Part shown: in pieces, positions 33,943 to 43,140 of the stretch
Numbering within the stretch: the stretch's first letter is position 1
How the letters are laid out: the number at the start of each line of letters is the position of its first letter
Assembly (NCBI GenBank): GCA_964552395.1
Contig: CAZKGM010000002.1
Coordinates: forward strand, 62,001 to 126,000
Length of the DNA: 64,000 nucleotides
DNA from: JAJDNH01 sp964552395
GTDB lineage: Bacteria > Acidobacteriota > Thermoanaerobaculia > Thermoanaerobaculales > Sulfomarinibacteraceae
Direction: 5' to 3'
Notes under the pieces: model-generated
Database searches by the model: none
What the model was told of the DNA's origin: nothing
What the model saw: the letters and a program-made list of their open reading frames with translations, nothing else
Made by a program: the position numbers and the translations under genes

Positions 33943-34890
33943 GTGGGTGATGGGCCGCTCCCCGGCGCCTTCGGAGGCCCTGCCTGGTCGCCGCGCCGGC
34001 TGACTGCGCACGAGGAGATCGGCAAGGTCTGGGCTGCATGTGGCGTGGATCGGGAGTGGGGGAGGCTCGAGGCGGTGCTGCTGCACTCTCCCGGCAGCGA
34101 ACTGGGCGTTTCGGTCGACCCCGATGCCGTCCAAATGCTGGCTCCCGTCGACCACAGGAGGGCTCGGGAGCAGCACGATGGTCTTGTACGCGCCTACCAG
34201 ACCGCAGGGGTGCGGGTCGAGCTTGTCGATCCACCGTGCCTGCCGCCACCCAACCTTCTCTTCGTGGCGGACCTGTTCTTCATGACACCCGTCGGGGCGG
34301 TCGTCGGCCGCCCGGCCTCGACCGTGCGGGCTGGGGAGGAGCGATGGGTTGCGCGTCGCCTCGCGGACCTCGGTATCCCCATCCTGCGAACGGTGGGCGG
34401 CAGCGGCACCTTCGAGGGCGCCGACGCGCTCTGGGCCCGTCCGAACCTGGTGCTGCTGGCACAGGGACTGCGGACCAACGGCGAGGGCGCGCGCCTGGTA
34501 AGCCGGACTCTGGAGGAGCTCGGGGTCGACGCGGTCAAGGTGCAGCTGTCGCCCGGGACCATGCACCTGATGGGGACGGTCCGGGTGCTCGACGAGGACC
34601 TCGCCGTGGTCCGCGCGGATGCCGTTCCGGAGGCGGCAACTCGTGTGCTGGAAAAGCTGGGTATGAGGGTCGCGGCGGCACCGTCGGGAGCGGAGATCGA
34701 CGAGGGGCAGGCGTTAAACGTCGTGCCCCTCGGGCCACGGCAGGTGCTGATGCCCGCGGGGGCAGTGAAGACCCGCGCCTTTCTCGAGAGCCTGGGCGTC
34801 ACCTGCACCGTCGTGAGGATCGACGAGCTGACCAAGGCGGCGGGCGGGATCGCGTGCATGACCGGCGTGCTGGGGCGGAGCTCGACATGA
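33943..34890 (+). CDS. Amidinotransferase/DDAH-like amidinohydrolase
   Basis: 315 residues from GTG 33943 with GGGAAGGG upstream. The pentein fold hydrolyses or transfers guanidino groups (dimethylarginine, arginine or related). Visible motifs: WGRLEAVLLHSPG, LFVADLFFMTPVG, GSGTFEGADALW, the catalytic histidine in LSPGTMHLMGTV and the C-terminal nucleophile region GGIACMTGVL. The specificity among DDAH-like and arginine-deiminase-like enzymes cannot be set from sequence alone. Its presence in a glycosylation run is unexplained. The stop overlaps the next ATG (ATGA). Confidence 0.8.
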   Translation: MGDGPLPGAFGGPAWSPRRLTAHEEIGKVWAACGVDREWGRLEAVLLHSPGSELGVSVDPDAVQMLAPVDHRRAREQHDGLVRAYQTAGVRVELVDPPCLPPPNLLFVADLFFMTPVGAVVGRPASTVRAGEERWVARRLADLGIPILRTVGGSGTFEGADALWARPNLVLLAQGLRTNGEGARLVSRTLEELGVDAVKVQLSPGTMHLMGTVRVLDEDLAVVRADAVPEAATRVLEKLGMRVAAAPSGAEIDEGQALNVVPLGPRQVLMPAGAVKTRAFLESLGVTCTVVRIDELTKAAGGIACMTGVLGRSST

Positions 34891-36071
34891 GTGTGCGCCT
34901 CTCCGGCGGGTCGGTGTGGGATGTCGTCGTCGCCGGCGCCGGGCCGGCAGGCTGTCACGCCGCCTGGGAACTGGGAAACCGCGGTTGGAACGTCCTCCTT
35001 CTCGACCGCGCCGCGTTCCCACGCTGGAAGCCGTGTGCCGGAGGCATCACCGTCAAGGCGGCTCCCTTCATACCCCATCAGCTGCACCGCTTCTTCGAGC
35101 GCACGATCCACGAGACCGTGATCTCCTACGGACCCGGCAGGGTCACGCGTCTGCATTGCCGAAAGCCCATCGGCTGGATGGTCCACCGGGAGGAGTTCGA
35201 CCACGCCCACTTCGAGCTGGTGCGAGGCCTCGATACCGTGACAGTGATGGAGGAGACGGCGGTGCGTGCGGTAGAGGAGGGGGCCGGCACGGTCCGGGTG
35301 GAGACGAGCTCCGGCGCCTTCCACGGGCGAGCGCTGGTGGGGGCCGATGGCGTGGAAAGCGTAGTTGCAAAGACGTTCAAGGGATGGGAAGAGCGCGAGT
35401 TCGTGGCCGCCTTCGAGCTTGAGGGCTGGATGCCTTCTCAGGAGAACGAGATCGCAGCGCAGATCGACTTCGGGTCGTTCCCGGGTGGCTACGGTTGGGC
35501 CTTCCCGAAGCGAGACCGGTGCTCGATCGGCGGCTATGTCGGCGGAGCGCATGCGCGAGAGGTTCGCCAACGATGCCAACAGTTCCTGTCCTCGTGGGAG
35601 GACCTGAACGCCTGCGAAATCTACCGGCAGCGGGGCTATCGGCTCCCGTTGGGCGGTACGCTACGGTCCTACAACACGTCCCGGATCGTCCTCGTCGGGG
35701 ATGCCGCGGATGCCGTCGACCCCGTGACCGGCGAAGGGATTGCGCAAGCCTTCCGGACAGCCCACCTGGCAGCAGGATCGATCGACCGCTTTCTCCGTTT
35801 CGAAACAGCCCTTGATGGCTACTCCTGGCGCCTCTGGCGAACGATCCACGGCCCGTTCCGGCTGGCGCGAAAGCTCTCGGGTCTCATGTATGGCCACCCA
35901 CTGACAGCGTTCGGCGTGATGTTCCGCAACCGCCTGCTATGCAAATACTTCGTACGAGTCATACGGGGTGAGATGAACTACGCGGGGCTTCTCGCGCGGG
36001 CGGCACTGGCGGCTCCGCTGCTGCCCGGCTTTCACTGTCACGGCAAGGATGTCGTGCTCGAGGTCCCATGA
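34887..36071 (+). CDS. Geranylgeranyl-reductase-family FAD-dependent oxidoreductase
   Basis: 394 residues from ATG 34887. The FAD motif is VVVAGAGPAGCHAAWELGNRGWNVLLLDR; PRWKPCAGGIT is the conserved cysteine loop of the family, and IVLVGDAADAVDPVTGEGIAQAFRT is the second FAD motif. Such enzymes reduce isoprenoid double bonds of lipids, menaquinone or chlorophyll precursors. In this context polyprenol or quinone saturation is plausible but inferred. The frame is open upstream to 34038, through the amidinohydrolase in another frame, which is not part of this gene. Confidence 0.85.
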   Translation: MSVRLSGGSVWDVVVAGAGPAGCHAAWELGNRGWNVLLLDRAAFPRWKPCAGGITVKAAPFIPHQLHRFFERTIHETVISYGPGRVTRLHCRKPIGWMVHREEFDHAHFELVRGLDTVTVMEETAVRAVEEGAGTVRVETSSGAFHGRALVGADGVESVVAKTFKGWEEREFVAAFELEGWMPSQENEIAAQIDFGSFPGGYGWAFPKRDRCSIGGYVGGAHAREVRQRCQQFLSSWEDLNACEIYRQRGYRLPLGGTLRSYNTSRIVLVGDAADAVDPVTGEGIAQAFRTAHLAAGSIDRFLRFETALDGYSWRLWRTIHGPFRLARKLSGLMYGHPLTAFGVMFRNRLLCKYFVRVIRGEMNYAGLLARAALAAPLLPGFHCHGKDVVLEVP

Positions 36072-36087
36072 AGGGGGAAGACCCGGT

Positions 36088-37770
36088 ATGAAGCTGCAAC
36101 CGCACCTGCAACACTCTGGACTGATGGCAGTCCTTACCGTGCTCTGCACGGCCGCCGCGGTCCCGGCGGCAGCGACCGACGATCCGTGGTTCATCTCCAC
36201 CGAGGTGATCATCACGGAACCGATGGATGTCGGCAATGTCATCGTCGTCGGCGACGGTCGACTGGTAGTGGACGGCGTAAAGGAACCCGGCCTCAGGATC
36301 ACCGGCAACCTGTGGGCGACTGGCGACTCCTCGGTCCTCCTCAAAGACTCCGTCATCCAGTTCATGAGCACCTACCACGGGCAGTACTCGCTGGCGGCCA
36401 CGGACAACTCCTCCGTCGAGGTCACGGGTTGCGACTACCGGGTTCCCAACCAGGTTCAGCATGCACTGGTGGCGGCCGGCAGTTCGACCATCGAGGTCCA
36501 CGACACCGACTTCGGCGACATCCAGCTGCTGGCCGGCGACAGCGCAACGCTCCGTGCCGAGCGACTCAACGGGCACTTCGAAACCCTGATCCTGGGGGCG
36601 GGGCGCCTGGAGCTGGCCGACATCCCACGTGACCCCGGCGCCGGTGATCTCTGGGTGTGGCCCGAGTTTCCGGAGGGGAGCGAAGCGGTGTACACCCCGC
36701 CGATGCCGGGCATCGTCGAGTCGTGGGACTTTCCGCCTCCAGGGTCGTCCGGGATCCCGCAAACCTGCCATCTGGAACGATGCATGGTCAAGCTGTGGCC
36801 GATGCTGGTCTGGAACGGCTGCCGTCTGACCTTGCGCGACATTCCCGAGGACAACTGGGTCGTCGTCGGACTTCACATGCCCACCTCCGCGGTCGTCCGT
36901 GGCCTGGTCAACCGGACACCGGTTCAAAGCGGGGAGCTGCCGCTTTCCGACCGTACGGTGACCTTAGACAACGCTTCGATCGACACCTGGAACCTGTACC
37001 CAGAGAGCCACGAGCCGGTCAAGGACAACAACGGTGTCACGATCGGTGAGATCCCGACGCGGGTCGAGATCCACGACTCGGTGGTGGGAGAGGTGTTGAC
37101 CTTCGGGAATGCCTCCACGATCCTCGATCACACGACGGTCGACGGCAGCGGCGGATACTTCGGTGCCAACGGTTCCGCCCACGTCAACGCCTACGACAGC
37201 ACGTTCACCTGCACGATTCAGGCCTCCGGCGGCTCGACGATCGAGCTCCACAGCTGCAGTGTTGAACCTTACCCAGGGGATGTGACAGGGGCATACACTC
37301 GGTTCGGGGCCTACGACGAGGCCCGGCTCTACGCAGACCAGACGCCGGTGTTGAAGCCCACGCCGGCGCTGGGAGGTAATGGCCTGATCGCGGTGACCTG
37401 GATTCAGGACGCCCCCTCCTCTCCGCCGCCTGGCGCCGCTGTCACACTCCATGGGATCGCGGCGCTGTTCAGCCTTGCCGGGGGTTTGACTGTCGGACAT
37501 TGGCGCCTCGAGGCCGTGCCTCGTTGGAGTCACGCGACCTACGTTCTCGGCCAGGGAAACGCCGGCAACGAGGACGCCATGGAGCTCGGCACCTGGGGAG
37601 GTGCGGACCCGCTCCGCAACTACAGCTTGCGCCTCACCCTGACGGACGGGTTGGGGAGGCAGTTGGTTGGTGCTCAGGAGGTTCCGGGGACGGGAATGGT
37701 GCCGCCTTCGACGCCCGGAACAGCCACCCCACGCCGAAGCGTGCGCCTGGAAACAGCCGCTCGGCGTTGA
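36088..37770 (+). CDS. Secreted beta-helix-like protein of unknown function
   Basis: 560 residues from ATG 36088, chosen for GGGGGAAG upstream and a signal peptide (LMAVLTVLCTAAAVPAAATDD). The mature chain shows regular short strand repeats (NVIVVGDGRLVVDG, NLWATGDSSVLLKDS, SLAATDNSSVEVTG), typical of a right-handed parallel beta-helix. No catalytic motif is recognised. The C-terminal part contains SPPPGAAVTLHG and an arginine-rich end. Its last 137 bp overlap the convergent methyltransferase gene, an unusually long overlap. Confidence 0.65.
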   Translation: MKLQPHLQHSGLMAVLTVLCTAAAVPAAATDDPWFISTEVIITEPMDVGNVIVVGDGRLVVDGVKEPGLRITGNLWATGDSSVLLKDSVIQFMSTYHGQYSLAATDNSSVEVTGCDYRVPNQVQHALVAAGSSTIEVHDTDFGDIQLLAGDSATLRAERLNGHFETLILGAGRLELADIPRDPGAGDLWVWPEFPEGSEAVYTPPMPGIVESWDFPPPGSSGIPQTCHLERCMVKLWPMLVWNGCRLTLRDIPEDNWVVVGLHMPTSAVVRGLVNRTPVQSGELPLSDRTVTLDNASIDTWNLYPESHEPVKDNNGVTIGEIPTRVEIHDSVVGEVLTFGNASTILDHTTVDGSGGYFGANGSAHVNAYDSTFTCTIQASGGSTIELHSCSVEPYPGDVTGAYTRFGAYDEARLYADQTPVLKPTPALGGNGLIAVTWIQDAPSSPPPGAAVTLHGIAALFSLAGGLTVGHWRLEAVPRWSHATYVLGQGNAGNEDAMELGTWGGADPLRNYSLRLTLTDGLGRQLVGAQEVPGTGMVPPSTPGTATPRRSVRLETAARR

Positions 37771-38464
37771 ATGCCGCGCGCACCAGCCATACCAGCCAGC
37801 GCTTCCCGCCAACTGCTGCGACGACTCGCAGGGGTGTATCACCAGCGACCGGTCCGTCGGCCTGCAGCCGCCGCCGGTTGACCCTTTTCAGAAACAGTGC
37901 GTCGTAGAGCCGGACCAGCGGCCACCCCCAGCCGGAGACCTTCGGATCGAGACCGGCGGAGACCAGCAACTCCTTGAGCTGCGGGCCCCGGTAGCGCCGC
38001 AGGTGACCGGCCCAATCGTCCCAGACTGACCACTGCTTCGGGCCGGCCGGGACTGTGCCCACGACCAGACCGCCGTCCGCCAGGACACGCGCCAGCTCGC
38101 GAACAGCCGCTGTGTCGTCGGCGACGTGTTCGAGCGTTTCGGCGCTGGTTGCAGAGGCGAACACGCCGGTGGAAAACGGCAGGTTGGTGAGATCGGCCAC
38201 AACCGGCAGCACGTGGTTCTGAACACCCGCTTCTCGGGACCTGCGCACGACTATGAGAAGGGAGCGTAGCGAGAGGTCGCCGGCGATGATGGTCACTTGC
38301 CGTCTCGCCAGGGCGACAGAGAGCGAGCCGACTCCAGCAGCGCACTCCAGATGCAACCCACCGTCCGAGACCCTGCCTCCAAGCTCACGCAGAATCATCG
38401 CCTCGCGATACGCATGGCGAGGTCCAAAGAACTCGGGATCGGCTCCCCACTCTGCCCGTGGCAT
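37634..38464 (-). CDS. Class I SAM-dependent methyltransferase
   Basis: 276 residues. Motif I is HLECAAGVGSLSVALARR (residues about 38-55), with IIAGDLS as motif II and LPFSTGVFASATSAETLEHV as the motif before the LADGGLVVGTVPAG strand. This resembles UbiE/Methyltransf_11 enzymes acting on small molecules or lipid carriers. The C-terminus has a proline-rich tail that lies in the overlap with the beta-helix gene; the core would end near residue 255. Substrate unknown. Confidence 0.8.
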   Translation of the reverse strand: MPRAEWGADPEFFGPRHAYREAMILRELGGRVSDGGLHLECAAGVGSLSVALARRQVTIIAGDLSLRSLLIVVRRSREAGVQNHVLPVVADLTNLPFSTGVFASATSAETLEHVADDTAAVRELARVLADGGLVVGTVPAGPKQWSVWDDWAGHLRRYRGPQLKELLVSAGLDPKVSGWGWPLVRLYDALFLKRVNRRRLQADGPVAGDTPLRVVAAVGGKRWLVWLVRAAFNAERLFPGARFGVGWLFRASKAAPFPSPEPPEHQPTASPTRPSG

Positions 38465-38511
38465 CGACAGCTAGTCCGGTTCCCTTTCCCCTTCTTCGAA
38501 CCACGGCAAGG

Positions 38512-40968
38512 TTACGGTCCGTAGAGGGTCAGTCCGTACGCCTTGGTCAGGAACACGGACATCTCGGCGCGGGATAGAAGACGATTCGGACAGTAGTTGC
38601 CGCCACCGCAACCGACCGTCACACCGGTTGCTGCCAGATAGTGAATGGCTTTGCAGGCCCCATCCTCAGGAGAGACATCTGCAAACACGGAGGTGCCGCC
38701 GGCGGTGCAATCGTAATCGCCCACGCCGGGAACTGTTCCCGCTGTCGGAATCGGTGTGCCGTCGAGCATCCCCTTGGCCAGAAAGACCGCCATCTGCCAG
38801 CGATCGACCTCTGCCTGCGGGCAGTAATCGCCGCCACCGCAGCCAACGGTGATTCCCTGCTGTGCGATGAAGTGGATGAACCGGCATCCGGGGTCAGTGG
38901 GCAGCACGTCGGAGAACACAGAGGTGCCGCCGGGAGAACAGTCGTAGCTCCCCAGCCCCGGAACCGTGCCCGTGGTCGGGACCGCCGTCCTGCCGACTTC
39001 GGAAGCGGCGAGGAAGACCGCCATCTGCCAGCGCGTGACGTTGCTATCGGGACAGAAGATGTCGCTGCCACACCCGGCCGTGATCCCATGATGGAAGATT
39101 GTCTCGATGAACTTGTAGGACCAGTACTCCGGAGGCACGTCGGTGAAGCTCTTCCCGATGTGCAGGACCCAGTCTTTGGTCTCTCCGGTCGATAGCGTCT
39201 CGGTCATGATCACGTCGACGTGACCGCTCGGCCGCGACGAGCTGACCAGGGCCGCGTAGCAGTCGCCGTTCTCGGCGCACGACTTCGAGCCGCCGGCGGG
39301 AATGTTGCCGTAGATCGCAGCACTGTCGCCGGGCACGAGCCCCGAGCTGGTGGTTACCGCTCCGGTCACGCCCGCGACGACAATCGAGCCTGGGTTGTAC
39401 CAGGTCGGCGAGAGGGTGAAAATCTCGCCCGGCTCCAAGACCCCGTTGCCGTTTCCCGAGGTCTCGGCCAGCGCCACCACCGTCGGCTGCAGCGTGATGT
39501 CCTCGGTGAGCGCCTGCTTGACGTCGACCAGGCCGTGCCCCCAGGAATTGTTCGGCCCGTTGACGTAGTCGCCGCCACAGCCCTCCACAACCGAGGTCAG
39601 AGGGTAGGCGCTACTGTTGAGCAGATCCTCGGTCGCCGCCTGGTCGTTCTTGAGGCTCGGCAGCGCCGACCACACCAGCGCCACCGCACCGGCAATGTGG
39701 GGTCCGGCCATGCTGGTGCCACTCCATGTCTCGTAGCCGCCGCCAGGGACGCAGGAGCGAACTCCGGACCCCGGAGCCACGATGTCGGGCTTCATGAGGT
39801 TCGGGTTGCCAAGGTTGGCGGTGGCCGGGCCGCGGCTGCTAAACGAAGACAGGTTGTCCGATGAGGTGGTCGATCCCACCGAGTAGGACGCGTCGTAGAT
39901 GGCCGGTGGCTCGCTGACCGTGCCGCAGCTCGGGCCGGAGTTGCCGGCGGAGACGACGGTCATGATCCCAGCCGCACGCTGGGCCTCGACCGCCGCCTTG
40001 AGAGTGTCCCACGAGCACCCCTCGTCAGGTGGGCAGGTCCACGAGTTGTTGGTGACATCCGGCGCTTTCGACGGGTCGCCTTCGGCCGGCGTGCCGCCGA
40101 CCGGGTAGGGGGCGAGGAAGAACTGGAAGCACTCCAGGTAGCGGGCGGGCGTCCCGGCGCCGTCGTCCATGTTGCGGCACGCAATCCACTTGGCGCCCGG
40201 CGCCATGCCGATCTGGTTGCCGCCACCGTCGTCGCCGACGACCGTACCGACGGTGTGCGTACCGTGGCCATAATCGTCACACGGCACCGGCGAGTCATTG
40301 CCACAAGGGTTGCCAACCGAGTCATGGATCGCGTCGTGCCAGTTGTAGTCATGGTCAGCGGTGTCGCCGTTCCAGCCGCGGTAGTGGCCGATCAGGGCGG
40401 GATGGGTCCAGTCAACCCCGGTGTCCTGCCCACCGACGACCACACCCTGCCCGGTGAAGCCCATCGCCCAGACGTCCGGGGCGTGTGTCCGGGTGATGTT
40501 CCACTCGACCCCCTCGGGAGCGTCGCTCGAGGGCACCGGCATCGGCATCGGGTTGTAAACCTGGGGGTTGCCCTCGATCCGCAGCACATCATGCCGTCTT
40601 GCCAGCTCCTCGACAAGCGCCCGGTCGCCACGCACCAGGATCGCGTTGACGATGTAGTAGGGCCGGTACCACACGCCGTGATCGTCCAGCCAGCGCTTGA
40701 GCGGTGCCTGGCTCCGTTGTGCGGTCGACAGCAGTGTGTTGAAGACGTAGCGTCCCCGTTCCGATTTGCCGGTCAGTGCCGCGGCGCCTGAGAGGTCGGC
40801 CTGATCGCGCAGGACCACGAAGAACTCGGCCTTGGCTCCGTGTGCCGTGTGGTCCAGAACCCAGGGACGGATCTGTGCCTGCGGGCCCGCTGCCAGCGCC
40901 GGAACACACAACAGACCCACCGCGACCAGCAACCAGAACCTCGAGCTGTTCGACTGCACCACTCGCAT
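38512..40968 (-). CDS. Secreted S8 subtilisin-like protease with three C-terminal SLH-like repeats
   Basis: 818 residues from ATG 40968, preferred over 40995 for its GGGAGGAAGGCG site and following signal peptide (FWLLVAVGLLCVPALAAG). Residues about 35-130 look like an I9 propeptide. The triad is D in GGQDTGVDWTHP, H in GHGTHTVGTV, and S in WSGTSMAGPH, with oxyanion N in SAGNSGPSC. A beta domain follows. The last 215 residues contain three SLH-like units with cysteine pairs. The TAGCAT -10 lies at 41033-41028. Such SLH-like tails are common on Acidobacteriota exoproteins, from general knowledge. Confidence 0.9.
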   Translation of the reverse strand: MRVVQSNSSRFWLLVAVGLLCVPALAAGPQAQIRPWVLDHTAHGAKAEFFVVLRDQADLSGAAALTGKSERGRYVFNTLLSTAQRSQAPLKRWLDDHGVWYRPYYIVNAILVRGDRALVEELARRHDVLRIEGNPQVYNPMPMPVPSSDAPEGVEWNITRTHAPDVWAMGFTGQGVVVGGQDTGVDWTHPALIGHYRGWNGDTADHDYNWHDAIHDSVGNPCGNDSPVPCDDYGHGTHTVGTVVGDDGGGNQIGMAPGAKWIACRNMDDGAGTPARYLECFQFFLAPYPVGGTPAEGDPSKAPDVTNNSWTCPPDEGCSWDTLKAAVEAQRAAGIMTVVSAGNSGPSCGTVSEPPAIYDASYSVGSTTSSDNLSSFSSRGPATANLGNPNLMKPDIVAPGSGVRSCVPGGGYETWSGTSMAGPHIAGAVALVWSALPSLKNDQAATEDLLNSSAYPLTSVVEGCGGDYVNGPNNSWGHGLVDVKQALTEDITLQPTVVALAETSGNGNGVLEPGEIFTLSPTWYNPGSIVVAGVTGAVTTSSGLVPGDSAAIYGNIPAGGSKSCAENGDCYAALVSSSRPSGHVDVIMTETLSTGETKDWVLHIGKSFTDVPPEYWSYKFIETIFHHGITAGCGSDIFCPDSNVTRWQMAVFLAASEVGRTAVPTTGTVPGLGSYDCSPGGTSVFSDVLPTDPGCRFIHFIAQQGITVGCGGGDYCPQAEVDRWQMAVFLAKGMLDGTPIPTAGTVPGVGDYDCTAGGTSVFADVSPEDGACKAIHYLAATGVTVGCGGGNYCPNRLLSRAEMSVFLTKAYGLTLYGP
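38515..39147 (-). repeat. Three tandem SLH-like units in the protease tail
   Basis: Units begin FTDVPPEYW, FSDVLPTDPG and FADVSPEDG. Each carries GITAGC/GITVGC/GVTVGC, a second cysteine before P (FCPD, YCPQ, YCPN) and a closing W/A-x-MxVFL stretch. Linkers with GTVPGLG/GTVPGVG and YDC separate them. Confidence 0.75.
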
Positions 40969-41027
40969 CGCCTTCCTCCCTGCCGCGCCTACCATTCATC
41001 GATTTCATTGGGGACGGGCATCGGTCG

Positions 41028-41033
41028 ATGCTA
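41028..41033 (-). promoter_or_regulatory. -10 element of the S8 protease gene
   Basis: Minus-strand TAGCAT preceded by GG, giving a leader of about 53 nt with a Shine-Dalgarno site. Confidence 0.4.
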
Positions 41034-41080
41034 CCGGGTCCCGGTTGGGTCGTCAATCACCCTTTGCCGCGCCCGTTTGC

Positions 41081-41086
41081 TACCAT
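41081..41086 (+). promoter_or_regulatory. Leaderless -10 element of the RNase D gene
   Basis: TACCAT, then 7 nt and ATG 41094. No Shine-Dalgarno site precedes this ATG. Confidence 0.5.
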
Positions 41087-41093
41087 CGCCGCG

Positions 41094-42242
41094 ATGCTTG
41101 GGACACTCGCCCCTGTCTGGATCGACTCCCAGAGTGCGGTCGAGGCGCTTGCCGCCCGATGCCTGGAGACTGGATGCATTGCCTTCGACACCGAGGCCGA
41201 TTCGCTGCACTCGTACTTTCACAAGATCTGCCTTATCCAGGTGTCGGTCGAGGATGACAACTTCATTGTCGATCCGCTGGCCCTTTCTACTGAGGCGCTC
41301 GCCCCGCTGCTGAACGTGGTCGGGGACCCGGAGGTGGTCATGATTCTCCACGGCTCGGACTACGACCTGCGGGTGCTTGACCGCGACTTCGGAGCCGAGG
41401 TGAGGGGGCTCGAGGACACACAGGTCATGGCACAGCTTCTCGGCGAGCCGCGAACCGGGCTCGCCGCGCTGCTGGAGAATGAGTTTGGAATCTCGCTCGA
41501 CAAACGCTTTCAGAGGGCTGACTGGGGGAAGCGGCCGCTTCCTGACGGGATGCTCGCATATGCGTCCGCGGACACAGCGTTTCTCGTTCGCCTCGCCGGC
41601 AGGCTTCGGGAACGCCTCGAGAGCCTCGGCAGATGGAGCTGGGCGACCGAGGAGTTCCGCAAGCTCGAGGCCGTGCGCTACTCTCCGCCCGACGCCGGGC
41701 CGCTCGCGTTCGAGCGGCTGAAGGGTGCACGGACGCTCAAGGGACCGGCGCGCGACCGGCTCGCGGCTCTCCACGCATGGCGCGACGCGCGTGCTCGGCA
41801 GCTCGATAGGCCGCCATTCAAGGTCGTAGGCAACCGCCAACTCCTCGAGCTTGCCGTCGAGCCAGTTGGGACCCGGGAGGAGTTGGGCCGGCGACCCGGA
41901 GTCGGTGCCGGTTTCGTCCGTCGCTGGGGGCGAGAGGTTGTCGCCATCCTGCGCAAGCCGGGGCCCGCGCCCCCCCGAGAACGCCGCGATGACCATCGGT
42001 CACAGAGCCCCGAGGAACGCCAGCGCGCAGGCCGGCTGGCTGCCGCGCGCGATCCGGTGGCGGTCGCCCTGGGGCTGGAGCCAGGGCTGCTCTGCCCGCG
42101 AGCGGTTGTGACCGGGATTGCCTCTCACACGCCGGTGCCGGCCTCGGCCGAGGCGCTGGAGGCTTGCGGCCTTAGCGGCTGGCGTCTAGAAATCTTGGCG
42201 GACCCGTTTCTCTCTGCCCTGGCGCAGGACCTGGACGGCTGA
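41094..42242 (+). CDS. rnd: Ribonuclease D-like 3'-5' exonuclease with HRDC domain
   Basis: 382 residues. RNase D trims tRNA 3' ends. The DEDDy motifs are CIAFDTEADSLHSY (D, E), MILHGSDYDLRVL (D) and YASADTAFLVRL (Y and D). Residues about 215-290 fit the HRDC domain (LAALHAWRDARARQLDRPPFKVV). The frame is open far upstream, but ATG 41094 gives the natural N-terminus and follows a -10 by 7 nt. A C-terminal extension of about 80 residues is partly proline/arginine-rich. The gene diverges from the S8 protease. Confidence 0.87.
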   Translation: MLGTLAPVWIDSQSAVEALAARCLETGCIAFDTEADSLHSYFHKICLIQVSVEDDNFIVDPLALSTEALAPLLNVVGDPEVVMILHGSDYDLRVLDRDFGAEVRGLEDTQVMAQLLGEPRTGLAALLENEFGISLDKRFQRADWGKRPLPDGMLAYASADTAFLVRLAGRLRERLESLGRWSWATEEFRKLEAVRYSPPDAGPLAFERLKGARTLKGPARDRLAALHAWRDARARQLDRPPFKVVGNRQLLELAVEPVGTREELGRRPGVGAGFVRRWGREVVAILRKPGPAPPRERRDDHRSQSPEERQRAGRLAAARDPVAVALGLEPGLLCPRAVVTGIASHTPVPASAEALEACGLSGWRLEILADPFLSALAQDLDG

Positions 42243-42291
42243 GAGAGGCCGATCCGGGGGCTGCACAGGCGGATGCGCTCTGGCAGGCAGG

Positions 42292-42297
42292 TACAAT
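42292..42297 (+). promoter_or_regulatory. Leaderless -10 element of the HAD gene
   Basis: TACAAT preceded by GG, then 7 nt and ATG 42305. The upstream in-frame ATG 42296 lies inside this element, so it is unlikely to be the start. Confidence 0.6.
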
Positions 42298-42304
42298 GCC
42301 ATTC

Positions 42305-43093
42305 ATGGCTGCTGGCAAGCTTGGCCGTGCAGACGCCTGTTTGCTCGATCTCGACGGCACCATCTACTTTGCCGGCACAGAGATCCCGGGAGCGGCTGGG
42401 GCGGTGGAACGGATCCGGGCAGCTGGCCTGCCGGTGGCGTTCGCGACCAACACCACTCGCCATCCCCGCTCGCAGCTGGTTCGACGCCTCCAAAACCTCG
42501 GAATCGATGTGCGGGCAGAGGAGATCTTCACGGCGCCGGTAGCCGCCGCGCAATGGCTCACGAGGCAGGGAGCGCGGCGGGTATCTCTGCTTCTTCCGGA
42601 CGCCACCCACGAGGAGTTTCGCTCCTTCGAGATCACCAACTCAAGGCCGGAGTACGTGCTGGTCGGGGATCTCGGTCATGAATGGAGTTTTGAACTGCTC
42701 AACGCCGCCTTGCGGTCACTGTTGGACGGCGCGGGATTGATCGCAATTCAGAAGAACCGGTTCTGGGATGCTGGGGAGGGGCCACAGCTGGATGCCGGTC
42801 CGTTCGTGGTTTCGCTGGAGTACGCCAGCGGTCGCGATGCGCTGCTGGTCGGCAAGCCCGCCCGGCCCTTCTTCGAAGGGGCCGCTGCTTCGCTCGGTGT
42901 TCCAATGGAGAGGCTGGTTGTGGTCGGTGACGGCGTCGAGAACGACGTTGGCGGTGCGCAGGAAGTCGGCAGCATCAGTGTGGCCGTGCGGACCGGCACG
43001 TTCAGCGAGGAGATGATCCCCTCCCTCTCACGGCCCCCGGACGCCATCCTCGACTCGATTGCGGATCTGCCCGGTTGGCTGGGGCTCATCTGA
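42305..43093 (+). CDS. HAD-superfamily IIA phosphatase (NagD/LHPP-like)
   Basis: 262 residues. HAD phosphatase with a type IIA cap. Motif I is LLDLDGTIYFAG, motif II AFATNTTRHPRSQL, and motifs III/IV are GKPARPFFEGA and VVVGDGVENDVGGAQEVG. The closest relatives by pattern are LHPP/NagD phosphatases acting on small phosphorylated compounds. The start is set at 42305 because the upstream ATG 42296 falls within the TACAAT -10. Confidence 0.88.
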   Translation: MAAGKLGRADACLLDLDGTIYFAGTEIPGAAGAVERIRAAGLPVAFATNTTRHPRSQLVRRLQNLGIDVRAEEIFTAPVAAAQWLTRQGARRVSLLLPDATHEEFRSFEITNSRPEYVLVGDLGHEWSFELLNAALRSLLDGAGLIAIQKNRFWDAGEGPQLDAGPFVVSLEYASGRDALLVGKPARPFFEGAAASLGVPMERLVVVGDGVENDVGGAQEVGSISVAVRTGTFSEEMIPSLSRPPDAILDSIADLPGWLGLI

Positions 43094-43127
43094 ACATCGG
43101 TCGGAGCTCATCATGACCGTATCCTGT

Positions 43128-43133
43128 TAAGAT
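43128..43133 (+). promoter_or_regulatory. -10 element upstream of the cDPG synthetase leader
   Basis: TAAGAT followed by 7 nt and GTG 43141, the start of a four-codon ORF. It begins a leader of about 85 nt. Confidence 0.5.
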
Positions 43134-43140
43134 AGCCACC

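Noticed and set aside
33277..34566. 429-codon minus-strand ORF opposite the GT2 and amidinohydrolase genes
   Set aside because: Composition is typical of an antisense frame and it spans two well-supported genes.
34038..34886. Open frame extending the geranylgeranyl-reductase-like gene upstream
   Set aside because: It reads the amidinohydrolase gene out of frame, is arginine/glycine-rich, and ATG 34887 gives the natural family N-terminus with an ATGA overlap.
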